The translations under genes and the position numbers were made by a program. From assembly GCA_900769465.1 (NCBI GenBank), contig CAAGGT010000277.1:1-46897 (forward strand): DNA of 46,897 bases. The letters are read 5' to 3'. Source of the stretch: Bacteroidaceae bacterium. GTDB taxonomy: Bacteria; Bacteroidota; Bacteroidia; Bacteroidales; Bacteroidaceae. The notes under the pieces are model-generated. The model searched no databases. It saw only the letters and a list, made by a program, of their open reading frames with translations, and was not told the DNA's origin. Each line of letters opens with the position of its first letter. Position 1 is the first letter of the stretch. This document shows positions 6,746-14,026 of the stretch, piece by piece.

Positions 6746-9530
6746 CTAACTTCTCTTTCAGGAACTTTCCTGTGTACGACGCATCACATTTTGCGACCTC
6801 TTCGGGTGTTCCGCAGGCAACAAGATTGCCGCCCTCTTCACCGCCTTCGGGGCCAAGGTCAATGAGGTAGTCGGCACATTTGATTACGTCCATATTGTGT
6901 TCAATGACTACCAATGAATGTCCGCGTGCAAGCAGGCGCTCGAACGATTTCAGCAATTTCTTTATGTCGTGGAAATGTAATCCTGTGGTGGGCTCGTCAA
7001 AAATGAACATCGTGGGGCGGTCGCTCTGTCGGCTAAGGTAATAGGCGAGCTTTACGCGTTGGTTCTCACCGCCCGAGAGGGTTGATGACGACTGACCAAG
7101 TTTTATGTATGCAAGGCCTACATCCTGCAGCGGTTGCAGGTTCTCGGCTATACGCTTCTGTCCATGCTGCTGGAAAAAGTTGATGGCATCGCCTATGGTC
7201 ATTTCAAGAATGTCGTGGATGTTCTTGCCGTGGAACTTGACTTCGAGGACGTCGTTCTTGAAACGTTTGCCGTGACAGGCCTCGCACTCGAGTTTCAAAT
7301 CGGCCATAAACTGCATTGACACGGTGATTGTGCCCTCGCCCTTGCACTCCTCGCAACGGCCACCATCGGCATTGAACGAGAAGTGTCCTGCACCGAAGCC
7401 CAACTGCTTGGCAAGGGGCTGCTGTGCAAAGAGGTGGCGTATGTCGTCGTATACCTTGAGGTATGTCACAGGGTTCGAACGTGATGATTTACCAATGGGG
7501 TTCTGGTCTATGAACTCCACGCCGCCAAGTTGCTTGACTGCACCATCGACAGCCTCGCACTGTCCGGGGGCATCGCAAACATTGCCAAAGTGGCGCATCA
7601 GTGAACGGTAGAGTATGTTGCGCACAAGTGTCGACTTGCCCGAGCCGCTGACACCGCTCACAACGGTGAATGTGTTAAGCGGAAAATCAACGTTTATACC
7701 TTTGAGGTTGTTCTCGCGGGCACCTTTGATGGTTATCCTGTTGTTTGATGTGCGGCGGTGCTTTGGAACGTCTATATTCTCCTCTCCCAGCAGATATTTC
7801 AGAGTGTAGCTGTTGCTGCCGGGTGCAATGTCGGCAAGGTCGCCACGATAGACAATGTTGCCACCGTATGAGCCGGCTTTGGGGCCAACGTCAATAATGT
7901 AGTCGGCTGCGCGGATAATCTCCTCGTCATGTTCAACGACAACGACAGTGTTGCCCAAATCGCGTAAGCGGTAGAGGACACTGATGAGGCGGTCAGTGTC
8001 GCGGCTGTGGAGGCCTATACTCGGCTCGTCAAGGATGTAGAGTGAACCCACCAGTGCGCTGCCCAATGATGTTACAAGGTTTATGCGCTGGCTCTCGCCA
8101 CCCGAAAGGGTGTTGCTCAGACGGTTGAGTGTGAGGTAACCCAAACCCACATCCAACAGGCAGTCTATGCGGCTGCCTATCTCGGTGAGTATGCGTTTGG
8201 CAATTGTGGCATCGTGTTCGTCAAGGGTGAGGCTGTCAAAGAATACCTTCAGTTTTGTTACCGGCATTTCAATGAGCTCGGTGATGCTTGTGCCGCCAAC
8301 CTTTACGTATGTGGCCTCTTTCTTCAATCGTGTGCCACGGCAGGTGGGGCAGATGGGCTTGCCGCGGTAACGTGCAAGCATAACGCGGTACTGTATCTTG
8401 TACTGGTTGGCCTTGACCATGTTGAAGAAATTGTCGATGCAGATGCCCTCGCCGTATTCCTCAATCCATGGGCCTTTGTGCCACAGATAATCCTTCTGCT
8501 CCTGTGTGAGATTGTAGTATGGTTCAAAGATGGGAAAATCGTCCTGTGGCGCGCGGCGACAGAACTCGGTTTTCCATTCACCCATCTTGTCTCCTCGCCA
8601 ACAGAACACAGCACCGTCGTAGATACTCAATGTCTTGTTCGGGATTACAAGGTCTTCGTCGATGCCCACAATACGGCCGAAGCCTTCGCAGTCGGGGCAG
8701 GCACCGATGGGTGAATTGAAGGAGAACATCTGCTCGGTGGGTTCTTCGAATTCAATGCCGTCGGCCTCGAAACGTATGCTGAAGCTGTGTGGTTGCTCCT
8801 CGTCCATAAACTGTATAAGGCAGGAGCCATTGCCTTCGTAAAAGGCTGTCTCGGCCGAGTCGAGCAGGCGGCTTATGGCCTCTTTGCCCCCGTTCACCGT
8901 CAAGCGGTCAATGAGCAGGGTGGGGGTGTCACTTTTCCGGGGTTTGTACTCCTCAATGTGTACAATCTCCTTGCCCAGTGCTATGCGTGTGAAACCCTGC
9001 TGAAGGTATATCTGCAACTGCTGTTCAAGAGTGCGTCCCTTGCGTTTGGGTATTGGGGCAAGTAACAGGTATCTTGTCCCCTCGGGGCGGTTGAGTGTAC
9101 AGGCAACCAGGTCCTCGGGGCTATCCTTCTTTACCACGCAGCCGCTTATGGGGGAGTATGTCTTGCCAATGCGCGCATAGAGCAATTTGAGGTATTCATA
9201 AATCTCGGTAGATGTGCCCACCGTTGAACGTGGGTTACGGTTGTTGACCTTCTGCTCAATGGCAATGGCCGGCGGAATACCCTTGATGAAATCGCACTCG
9301 GGCTTGTTCATCTGTCCCAGGAACTGGCGGGCGTATGAAGACAGTGATTCCACATAGCGACGTTGGCCTTCGGCATAGAGAGTGTCAAAGGCCAGTGATG
9401 ATTTGCCCGAGCCCGAGAGACCGGTGATGACAACAAACTTGCCGCGCGGAATCTCTATGTCCACATTCTTCAGGTTGTTGACACGCGCGCCTTTGATCAC
9501 TATGTTTTTGTTGCCTTCCATCAGTTCCAT
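6741..9530 (-). CDS. uvrA: excinuclease ABC subunit UvrA
   Basis: The 929-residue protein starts from the ATG at 9530 (MELMEGNKN). The frame is open to an ATG at 9566, but a TAAATTCG -7 box at 9543-9550 lies between them and favours the inner start. UvrA is the dimeric ABC-type ATPase that recognises damage in nucleotide excision repair. Both ATPase halves are complete: Walker A GLSGSGKSS near 37-45, signatures LSGGESQR and LSGGENQR, Walker B LDEPSIGLH and FDEPTTGLH, and a second GVSGSGKST. The C-terminal zinc module CEEC...CEAC is intact. The N-terminal one is not: the first CxxC pair, expected before FSFNSPIGACPDC, is absent. This may be a second UvrA paralogue, since this phylum commonly carries two. 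Confidence 0.95.
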   Translation of the reverse strand: MELMEGNKNIVIKGARVNNLKNVDIEIPRGKFVVITGLSGSGKSSLAFDTLYAEGQRRYVESLSSYARQFLGQMNKPECDFIKGIPPAIAIEQKVNNRNPRSTVGTSTEIYEYLKLLYARIGKTYSPISGCVVKKDSPEDLVACTLNRPEGTRYLLLAPIPKRKGRTLEQQLQIYLQQGFTRIALGKEIVHIEEYKPRKSDTPTLLIDRLTVNGGKEAISRLLDSAETAFYEGNGSCLIQFMDEEQPHSFSIRFEADGIEFEEPTEQMFSFNSPIGACPDCEGFGRIVGIDEDLVIPNKTLSIYDGAVFCWRGDKMGEWKTEFCRRAPQDDFPIFEPYYNLTQEQKDYLWHKGPWIEEYGEGICIDNFFNMVKANQYKIQYRVMLARYRGKPICPTCRGTRLKKEATYVKVGGTSITELIEMPVTKLKVFFDSLTLDEHDATIAKRILTEIGSRIDCLLDVGLGYLTLNRLSNTLSGGESQRINLVTSLGSALVGSLYILDEPSIGLHSRDTDRLISVLYRLRDLGNTVVVVEHDEEIIRAADYIIDVGPKAGSYGGNIVYRGDLADIAPGSNSYTLKYLLGEENIDVPKHRRTSNNRITIKGARENNLKGINVDFPLNTFTVVSGVSGSGKSTLVRNILYRSLMRHFGNVCDAPGQCEAVDGAVKQLGGVEFIDQNPIGKSSRSNPVTYLKVYDDIRHLFAQQPLAKQLGFGAGHFSFNADGGRCEECKGEGTITVSMQFMADLKLECEACHGKRFKNDVLEVKFHGKNIHDILEMTIGDAINFFQQHGQKRIAENLQPLQDVGLAYIKLGQSSSTLSGGENQRVKLAYYLSRQSDRPTMFIFDEPTTGLHFHDIKKLLKSFERLLARGHSLVVIEHNMDVIKCADYLIDLGPEGGEEGGNLVACGTPEEVAKCDASYTGKFLKEKLV

Positions 9531-9542
9531 TGTTTGTTTTTG

Positions 9543-9550
9543 CGAATTTA
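9543..9550 (-). promoter_or_regulatory. -7 box of uvrA
   Basis: Minus strand reads TAAATTCG, one base off TAnnTTTG, 12 nt upstream of the ATG at 9530. No LexA-like palindrome was noticed. The box decides the start codon, because an initiator at 9566 would lie upstream of the transcript. Confidence 0.4.
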
Positions 9551-9630
9551 CAAAAAAAACAGGCACATTGTTCGCCTTTGCCCAAAATAGATGTCAATGT
9601 GGGGGTATTTGTTATAAGAAACGGCCTAAA

Positions 9631-9663
9631 TTTCTTATATAAGACAAATTTTGGTTATATTCG
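9631..9663 (+). promoter_or_regulatory. candidate promoter of the family-10-like lipoprotein gene
   Basis: TATATTCG at 9656-9663 is a near match to TAnnTTTG, preceded at 21 nt by TTTC (9631-9634). The start codon follows 29 nt later. Confidence 0.45.
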
Positions 9664-9692
9664 CGTTTTAAAACAAATACATTATTTAAAAT

Positions 9693-11201
9693 ATGCGACT
9701 GAAATACTTCTCTTTTTTTCTGCTGATGCTGCTTCTTGCTTCCTGTGCAAGCCGTAAATCCCTGCACACAGTTGTCGATGAACACCCCAAACGTGAGTTC
9801 CGCGGTGCGTGGATACAGGCTGTCAACGGACAGTTCACAGGTATGAGCGAACAGGAGATGAAAAGCTATCTCACCGATATGCTCGACAATTTGCAGAAGG
9901 TGAATGTGAATGCGGTAATCTTCCAGGTGCGTGTAGAGGGTGATGCTCTTTATGAATCGCGTTTTGAGCCGTGGAGCCGCTTCCTGACAGGTGTCCAGGG
10001 AAAGTCGCCGGGCTGGGATCCTTTGGCCTTTATGGTAGAGGAGTGTCACAAACGTAATATGGAACTGCACGCGTGGATAAACCCTTATCGTGCCCGTACG
10101 AAAGGAACCTCCAAGGTGGCGGCCAACCATTACAGCGCCAAGAAACCCGAGGATTTCATAAAATATGAGGGACAACTCTATTTCAACCCCTCGTTGCAAA
10201 GCAACCGTGACCACATTTGCGGCATTGTACGCGATATATTGTACCGTTACGATGTGGATGGCCTTCACATAGACGATTACTTTTATCCATACCCGGTAGC
10301 AGGCAAGGAATTTGCCGATGACAAGTGGTTCAAGAAGAGCGATGTCGCCGACAAGAGCGAGTGGAGAAGAGAGAATGTGAACCATCTGATATATCAGTTG
10401 CACCGCACGGTGCGCGATGTCAAGCCGTGGGTAAAGTTCGGTGTCTCTCCTTTTGGTATATACCGTAATGAGGGCAGTTGGGAGTTCGGCAGCAAGACCA
10501 ACGGTCTGCAGTGCTATGATGACCTCTATGCCGATGTACTCTATTGGATTGAGCAGGGTTGGGTTGATTACTGCATTCCACAGGTCTATTGGGAGATTGG
10601 CCACAAGGCTGCCGATTATGAGGCTTTGGTAGAATGGTGGGCAAAGTATGCTTCGGGCCGTCCGTTGTATATAGGCCAGGATGTCCAACGCACGGTAAAG
10701 GCTAAGGATGAGGCAAGCCCTACAGGCAATCAACAGGTTGAGAAATATGCTCTACAGCGCCGTCAGGGCAACGTACTCGGAAGCTGTTTCTGGGATGCAG
10801 CATCGGCAGCAAATAACGTGGATGGATACCGCGACTATCTTGCCAATGGCATATTCCGTTATCCGGCATTGATGCCGCTCTATGACTTTATTGATGACAA
10901 GGCACCAATGAAGCTCAAAGGAGTGAGGGTAATCAATGAAGGTGAAGGCGATGTGCTTGTTTGGCTGCCGAACAAGAAGGCTTACAAAGATGGAATGAAT
11001 GCTCCGCACCGCTACGTGGTGTATTGTTTCCCGAAAGGCGAAAAGGTAAACCTTGACAAGGTCGAGAATATACTTGCAATCACATCCCGTACATACTTTG
11101 ACATTCCCGAGGATATGTCCGGAAAACATACTTTTGTGGTGACGGTGTTGGACCGTATGCAGAACGAGTCGAAAGGTTACAGATGCAAGTTCAAACTATG
11201 A
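9693..11201 (+). CDS. family 10 glycosyl hydrolase-like lipoprotein (GHL10/DUF187)
   Basis: The 502-residue lipoprotein has a signal sequence ending in the lipobox LLAS-Cys18, so it is anchored to a membrane facing the periplasm or surface. The mature N-terminus begins the GHL10 domain: EFRGAWIQAV (about 35-44), VNAVIFQVR near 72, HAWINPYR near 125 and DGLHIDDYFYP near 190, a TIM-barrel set with the conserved Asp pair. The C-terminal 100 residues look like a beta-sandwich (VVYCFPKGEKVNL...). Characterised members of this broad family act on glycans, including peptidoglycan-type substrates, but the substrate here cannot be deduced. The next gene overlaps its stop codon, so the pair is an operon. 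Confidence 0.85.
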   Translation: MRLKYFSFFLLMLLLASCASRKSLHTVVDEHPKREFRGAWIQAVNGQFTGMSEQEMKSYLTDMLDNLQKVNVNAVIFQVRVEGDALYESRFEPWSRFLTGVQGKSPGWDPLAFMVEECHKRNMELHAWINPYRARTKGTSKVAANHYSAKKPEDFIKYEGQLYFNPSLQSNRDHICGIVRDILYRYDVDGLHIDDYFYPYPVAGKEFADDKWFKKSDVADKSEWRRENVNHLIYQLHRTVRDVKPWVKFGVSPFGIYRNEGSWEFGSKTNGLQCYDDLYADVLYWIEQGWVDYCIPQVYWEIGHKAADYEALVEWWAKYASGRPLYIGQDVQRTVKAKDEASPTGNQQVEKYALQRRQGNVLGSCFWDAASAANNVDGYRDYLANGIFRYPALMPLYDFIDDKAPMKLKGVRVINEGEGDVLVWLPNKKAYKDGMNAPHRYVVYCFPKGEKVNLDKVENILAITSRTYFDIPEDMSGKHTFVVTVLDRMQNESKGYRCKFKL

Positions 11202-11638
11202 TGATGGAGAATCTGGAGATATTTGAGGTGAAGGAGGCTGCGCCTTCTTATGTGGCTCCCATAAACAATCTGCTTGCACAGTTGTCATCTTCAGGAACCT
11301 GCTTCACGCTTGAAAGGTTACAGGAAATTGTAGATAGCAAGGCTTCACATCTTTTCCTTGCAAAATACAAAGGTGATGTGGTGGCTATGCTGACATTGGG
11401 CGGATACATTGCTCCCACAGGTCGCAAGATGTGGATTGAGGATGTGGTGGTCGATGCTGCCGCCAGGGGACTCTCCATTGGCCGTGCTATGGTGGACCAT
11501 GCAGTAGAGTATGCACGTGGTGTGGGTGATGGTGTGCTGATGTTGACATCGCGCCCGTCGCGTGTTGCGGCGAATGCATTGTACCGCTCCTGTAGCTTTG
11601 AACAGAGGGAGACCAATGTGTACCGTATGAAGATTTGA
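11198..11638 (+). CDS. GNAT family N-acetyltransferase
   Basis: The protein of about 146 residues has the GNAT fold. AMLTLGGYIAP and KMWIEDVVVDAAARGLSIGRAMVDHAVEYAR cover beta4 and motif A, with the acetyl-CoA pyrophosphate loop around RGLSIGRA, followed by ANALYRSCSFEQRETNVYRM at the end. The frame extends to 11183, but ATGs at 11198, 11201 and 11204 overlap or abut the stop of the upstream gene (ATGATG), a typical coupled start. 11198 is chosen, with 11204 equally possible. The acceptor substrate is unknown. A strong hairpin terminator follows immediately. Confidence 0.85.
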   Translation: MMMENLEIFEVKEAAPSYVAPINNLLAQLSSSGTCFTLERLQEIVDSKASHLFLAKYKGDVVAMLTLGGYIAPTGRKMWIEDVVVDAAARGLSIGRAMVDHAVEYARGVGDGVLMLTSRPSRVAANALYRSCSFEQRETNVYRMKI

Positions 11639-11677
11639 AACGATATCGGGCTGCATTTGCAGCCCGATATCGTTTTT
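11639..11677. terminator. strong hairpin terminator between converging operons
   Basis: A 16-bp perfect stem (11639-11654 with 11659-11674) has an ATTT loop and ends in a TTTTT run on the plus strand. It starts one base after the acetyltransferase stop and touches the end of the convergent sigma-like gene. Confidence 0.9.
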
Positions 11678-12318
11678 CAGCATTTCCCGGACAATTCCCT
11701 TATATTGTTGAGCAGTGCCAACTGTGCGCGGTGTTTGGCCATTGCTATTGTACATTGTACACGTTTGGGGTCCATCTCGTCAAGAGGTTTGTTGTTCCTT
11801 ATGTATTTCCATATGACCGGTGCTGCCTCAAGTGCGCTGTTGCCGTCTATGACAAGCATACGCAGTATCACCTGGTCGCGCAGGCTCAGCATATTGAATG
11901 CCTCCCTTACCGGATATGTATGCGTCTCCTCCTCCTCGACGAAACCGGCCAACTGTTCATACATGCCCTGTGACGATGGGACAAGAAACAGCTCCTGCTC
12001 CTTTTTCTCGGCAAGTTTCTTGTGAATGAAATGATTGGTGGCACAGTATGCAAGATAGGTGTAAAGCGTGGCTCCGTTCCTGTTCTTCCAATTACGTACT
12101 ACCGCCCAGTTGTCCTTTGAGATGAATTCATAGAATTCTCCCCACAGCTCCTTCTCGCTTTCGCAATGGTATATGTTCGATGATATATACCGGAGGAATT
12201 GCCTGCACTTCTTTGTCAGGAAGTAATTGTACAGTTTCTCGTCAACCGGTATGGCTGTCAGTCTTTCAATAAGCTCCTGGTCGCTCAATGATGAGTATTT
12301 ATCGTTCCTGTCTGGCAT
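11677..12318 (-). CDS. diverged sigma-70-like (ECF-type) factor
   Basis: The 213-residue soluble protein starts MPDRNDKYSSLSDQELIERL, the opening typical of ECF sigma factors. Residues of about 28-100 resemble region 2 (helical KLYNYFLTKKCRQFLRYI, then WAVVRNWKNRNGATLYTYLAY, the position of the W..L..W.GR..L.TWL pattern). Residues of about 143-205 resemble region 4 (LSLRDQVILRMLVIDGNSALEAAP, then VQCTIAMAKHRAQLAL). Region 2 is more diverged than usual, so core RNA polymerase binding should be checked. It begins 2 nt after the stop of the lipoprotein gene, and the two form an operon. No classic anti-sigma (FecR-type) gene is next to it; the lipoprotein may play a linked role, which is inference. 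Confidence 0.6.
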   Translation of the reverse strand: MPDRNDKYSSLSDQELIERLTAIPVDEKLYNYFLTKKCRQFLRYISSNIYHCESEKELWGEFYEFISKDNWAVVRNWKNRNGATLYTYLAYCATNHFIHKKLAEKKEQELFLVPSSQGMYEQLAGFVEEEETHTYPVREAFNMLSLRDQVILRMLVIDGNSALEAAPVIWKYIRNNKPLDEMDPKRVQCTIAMAKHRAQLALLNNIRELSGKC

Positions 12319-12320
12319 AT

Positions 12321-13268
12321 TTATCTGTTGAAAACAATGTCATAAGTGCTGTATATGCTTGATAGTGCGGAGTATCCCTTTCTGAAATCGGCATCACCGT
12401 TGAAACTGTACCTGTTTGTCATTTCGGTCTTTATTGTGCCGGTGCTGTTGTGCTTGATCTGTCCGCTGTGGCTCTCCCGGGTAAGGATATAGGGCGTGCA
12501 TTTGCCAAAGTAGCCTGTCGCTGCGAATATCTCAGGCAAGCCTCTCTGCACGAATGGCAACAGTCCTGCACCCGAATGCAGGTATAGCCTGTCATTGTCG
12601 TATGTGTATCCGTATCTGTCGTATTCAATGCGCCCGTCGGTGTGGTCCTCCTTGACGATTGTCATACCCGTGAGCTGGTATGCATTCCAATTGTATGTGT
12701 ATGTTGTCTTGCAGCTTCCGTCCCGGTATGTGCTTGAAGTGCAGAAATCGTTGTGGTAGGTGAAAATTCTTTCGCTTGTTCCCATTGTGGGCTCTGTGGC
12801 TCCATCCTCAAAATGGGCTATGGTGGTGGATATGCGGTTTATGTGTCCGTTGCTGTTGAGCGTGATGGTCTCGTCCAGCCTCCTTGTGTATCCTTCGGCA
12901 ATGCCTTTGAGGTTCTGGCTATATTCAAGTTCTGTCGTGGCGGTTATCATCTCCTTGCCGTTGTGGTCCTTGAAATAGTATATCCTGCAATTCCTCTTTT
13001 CGCTCTTTGATTCGCCGTCACTTGTCCTGTAACTGTAGTCGTAGTCGTATTGTACAACCCTGTCAGCGCTGTCTTTCCTTATGTTTGTCCACCTTTCACA
13101 CTCAGTCGTGTTCGCTGTACTCTTGTCAATGCTCACCGATGAAGGGAAAAAATATCCCTCTTTCTCCGTGTCGAACGGGTTGTAGCCATCTTCTGTCTCC
13201 TTGTTGCAGGATGGCGCAAGAAGCAGTATCGACAGGATTGCTATTATGCCTTGAATCTTGTTTCTCAT
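12321..13268 (-). CDS. lipoprotein of unknown function, YD-rich
   Basis: The 315-residue protein is taken from the ATG at 13268 (MRNKIQGIIA), which gives a proper signal peptide and lipobox LLAPS-Cys21. The longer frame from 13328 runs through a TAGATTTG promoter box and is rejected. The mature protein is rich in Tyr, Asp, Thr and Arg with short beta-strand-like repeats (VVQYDYDYSYR, NRISTTIAHF, DGRIEYDRYGYTYDND), reminiscent of DUF4595-like or RHS/YD-type beta structures common in Bacteroidales lipoproteins. It has no catalytic motif. It is cotranscribed with the sigma-like gene 2 nt downstream. It is probably exposed on the outer membrane or in the periplasm; the role is unknown. Confidence 0.7.
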   Translation of the reverse strand: MRNKIQGIIAILSILLLAPSCNKETEDGYNPFDTEKEGYFFPSSVSIDKSTANTTECERWTNIRKDSADRVVQYDYDYSYRTSDGESKSEKRNCRIYYFKDHNGKEMITATTELEYSQNLKGIAEGYTRRLDETITLNSNGHINRISTTIAHFEDGATEPTMGTSERIFTYHNDFCTSSTYRDGSCKTTYTYNWNAYQLTGMTIVKEDHTDGRIEYDRYGYTYDNDRLYLHSGAGLLPFVQRGLPEIFAATGYFGKCTPYILTRESHSGQIKHNSTGTIKTEMTNRYSFNGDADFRKGYSALSSIYSTYDIVFNR

Positions 13269-13303
13269 GTTTATGACTAAGTAGTAAGAATGTTTATATT
13301 CTG

Positions 13304-13311
13304 CAAATCTA
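13304..13311 (-). promoter_or_regulatory. -7 box of the lipoprotein/sigma-like operon
   Basis: Minus strand reads TAGATTTG, a perfect TAnnTTTG, 35 nt upstream of the chosen lipoprotein start. It supports the shorter start and a separate promoter from the gene at 13416-13817. Confidence 0.5.
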
Positions 13312-13415
13312 ATAAAAAAGGGAGGCAAATGCTAATTTAAAGTCTTAAGAAAGGTAAAAGGAGTGAACTTTCAGGTTAATCGGTTGTTCGGGTTTTTCTT
13401 GTGTCTTGTGGCACA

Positions 13416-13817
13416 TCATCGGTTGGTGTAGAAATCAAATGCCTCAAAAATCTCTTCCTTGCAGCATTCCCGTTCGGTCGGAGTGTTGTTCCCGCGTATA
13501 AGGCATACTCTCTGCAGTTCTTCGGCATCCATCTCATTATAAATCCTCTCGTACATATCGCAGTTGAACGAAAAACGTGTGTGGTACTCCTGTATGTGGT
13601 GTACGAATGTGTGCAGTTGTGCCGTGGGGAATCCCTCCAGAATGGCCGAAAGGAATAGCGAACAGGTGTATGAGGCTGCTACGACTTCCTCTTTATCACC
13701 CTTGTAAAGTTTTGAGAATGCGGCAATGAAGGGTTTGCCGAAACTGTCGGGCGGTACAATGCCGACAATCCTTGTAAAGCTTTCGATAATGCCCGGTTTG
13801 TTGCTTGAATCTTTCAT
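13416..13817 (-). CDS. conserved-looking hypothetical protein (133 aa)
   Basis: A soluble, mostly helical protein with no signal peptide, transmembrane segment or recognised motif. It contains seven cysteines or histidines in its C-half (TFVHHIQEYH, FNCDMYERI, ECCKEE), not arranged as an obvious metal site. Codon use is like its neighbours. A TATATTTG box on the minus strand at 13823-13830 lies only 5 nt before the ATG, so the message would be nearly leaderless if that promoter is real. It points towards the lipoprotein/sigma operon with a 147-nt gap. The function is unknown. Confidence 0.6.
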   Translation of the reverse strand: MKDSSNKPGIIESFTRIVGIVPPDSFGKPFIAAFSKLYKGDKEEVVAASYTCSLFLSAILEGFPTAQLHTFVHHIQEYHTRFSFNCDMYERIYNEMDAEELQRVCLIRGNNTPTERECCKEEIFEAFDFYTNR

Positions 13818-13853
13818 ATTTGCAAATATAGCATAAAGGTGGTGAATTTTATG

Positions 13854-13861
13854 TATTTTTG
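13854..13861 (+). promoter_or_regulatory. -7 box upstream of the beta-barrel protein gene
   Basis: TATTTTTG matches TAnnTTTG. It lies 165 nt before the start, so the transcript would have a long leader (about 13868-14026). That leader contains the small hairpin GCCCGG-TTAAAGT-CGGGT near 13879-13897 but no recognised riboswitch. Confidence 0.45.
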
Positions 13862-14026
13862 CAGTTTGTATTGCAGTTGCCCGGTTAAAGTCGGGTATGG
13901 CGGTAAAAAGGCTGTGTTTATACTGCTTTTATTTAAATTTGACCGATATTTATGGAATGAATTTAAACTTTCACTTTCAGAGGAAGTCAAAATAGAAATT
14001 GTGTGAAACTAAAGAATGGATAAGAT

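Noticed and set aside
9612..10733. 373-codon open frame on the minus strand
   Set aside because: It is antisense to the family-10-like lipoprotein gene, which has a signal peptide and domain motifs. The antisense product has no recognisable motif.
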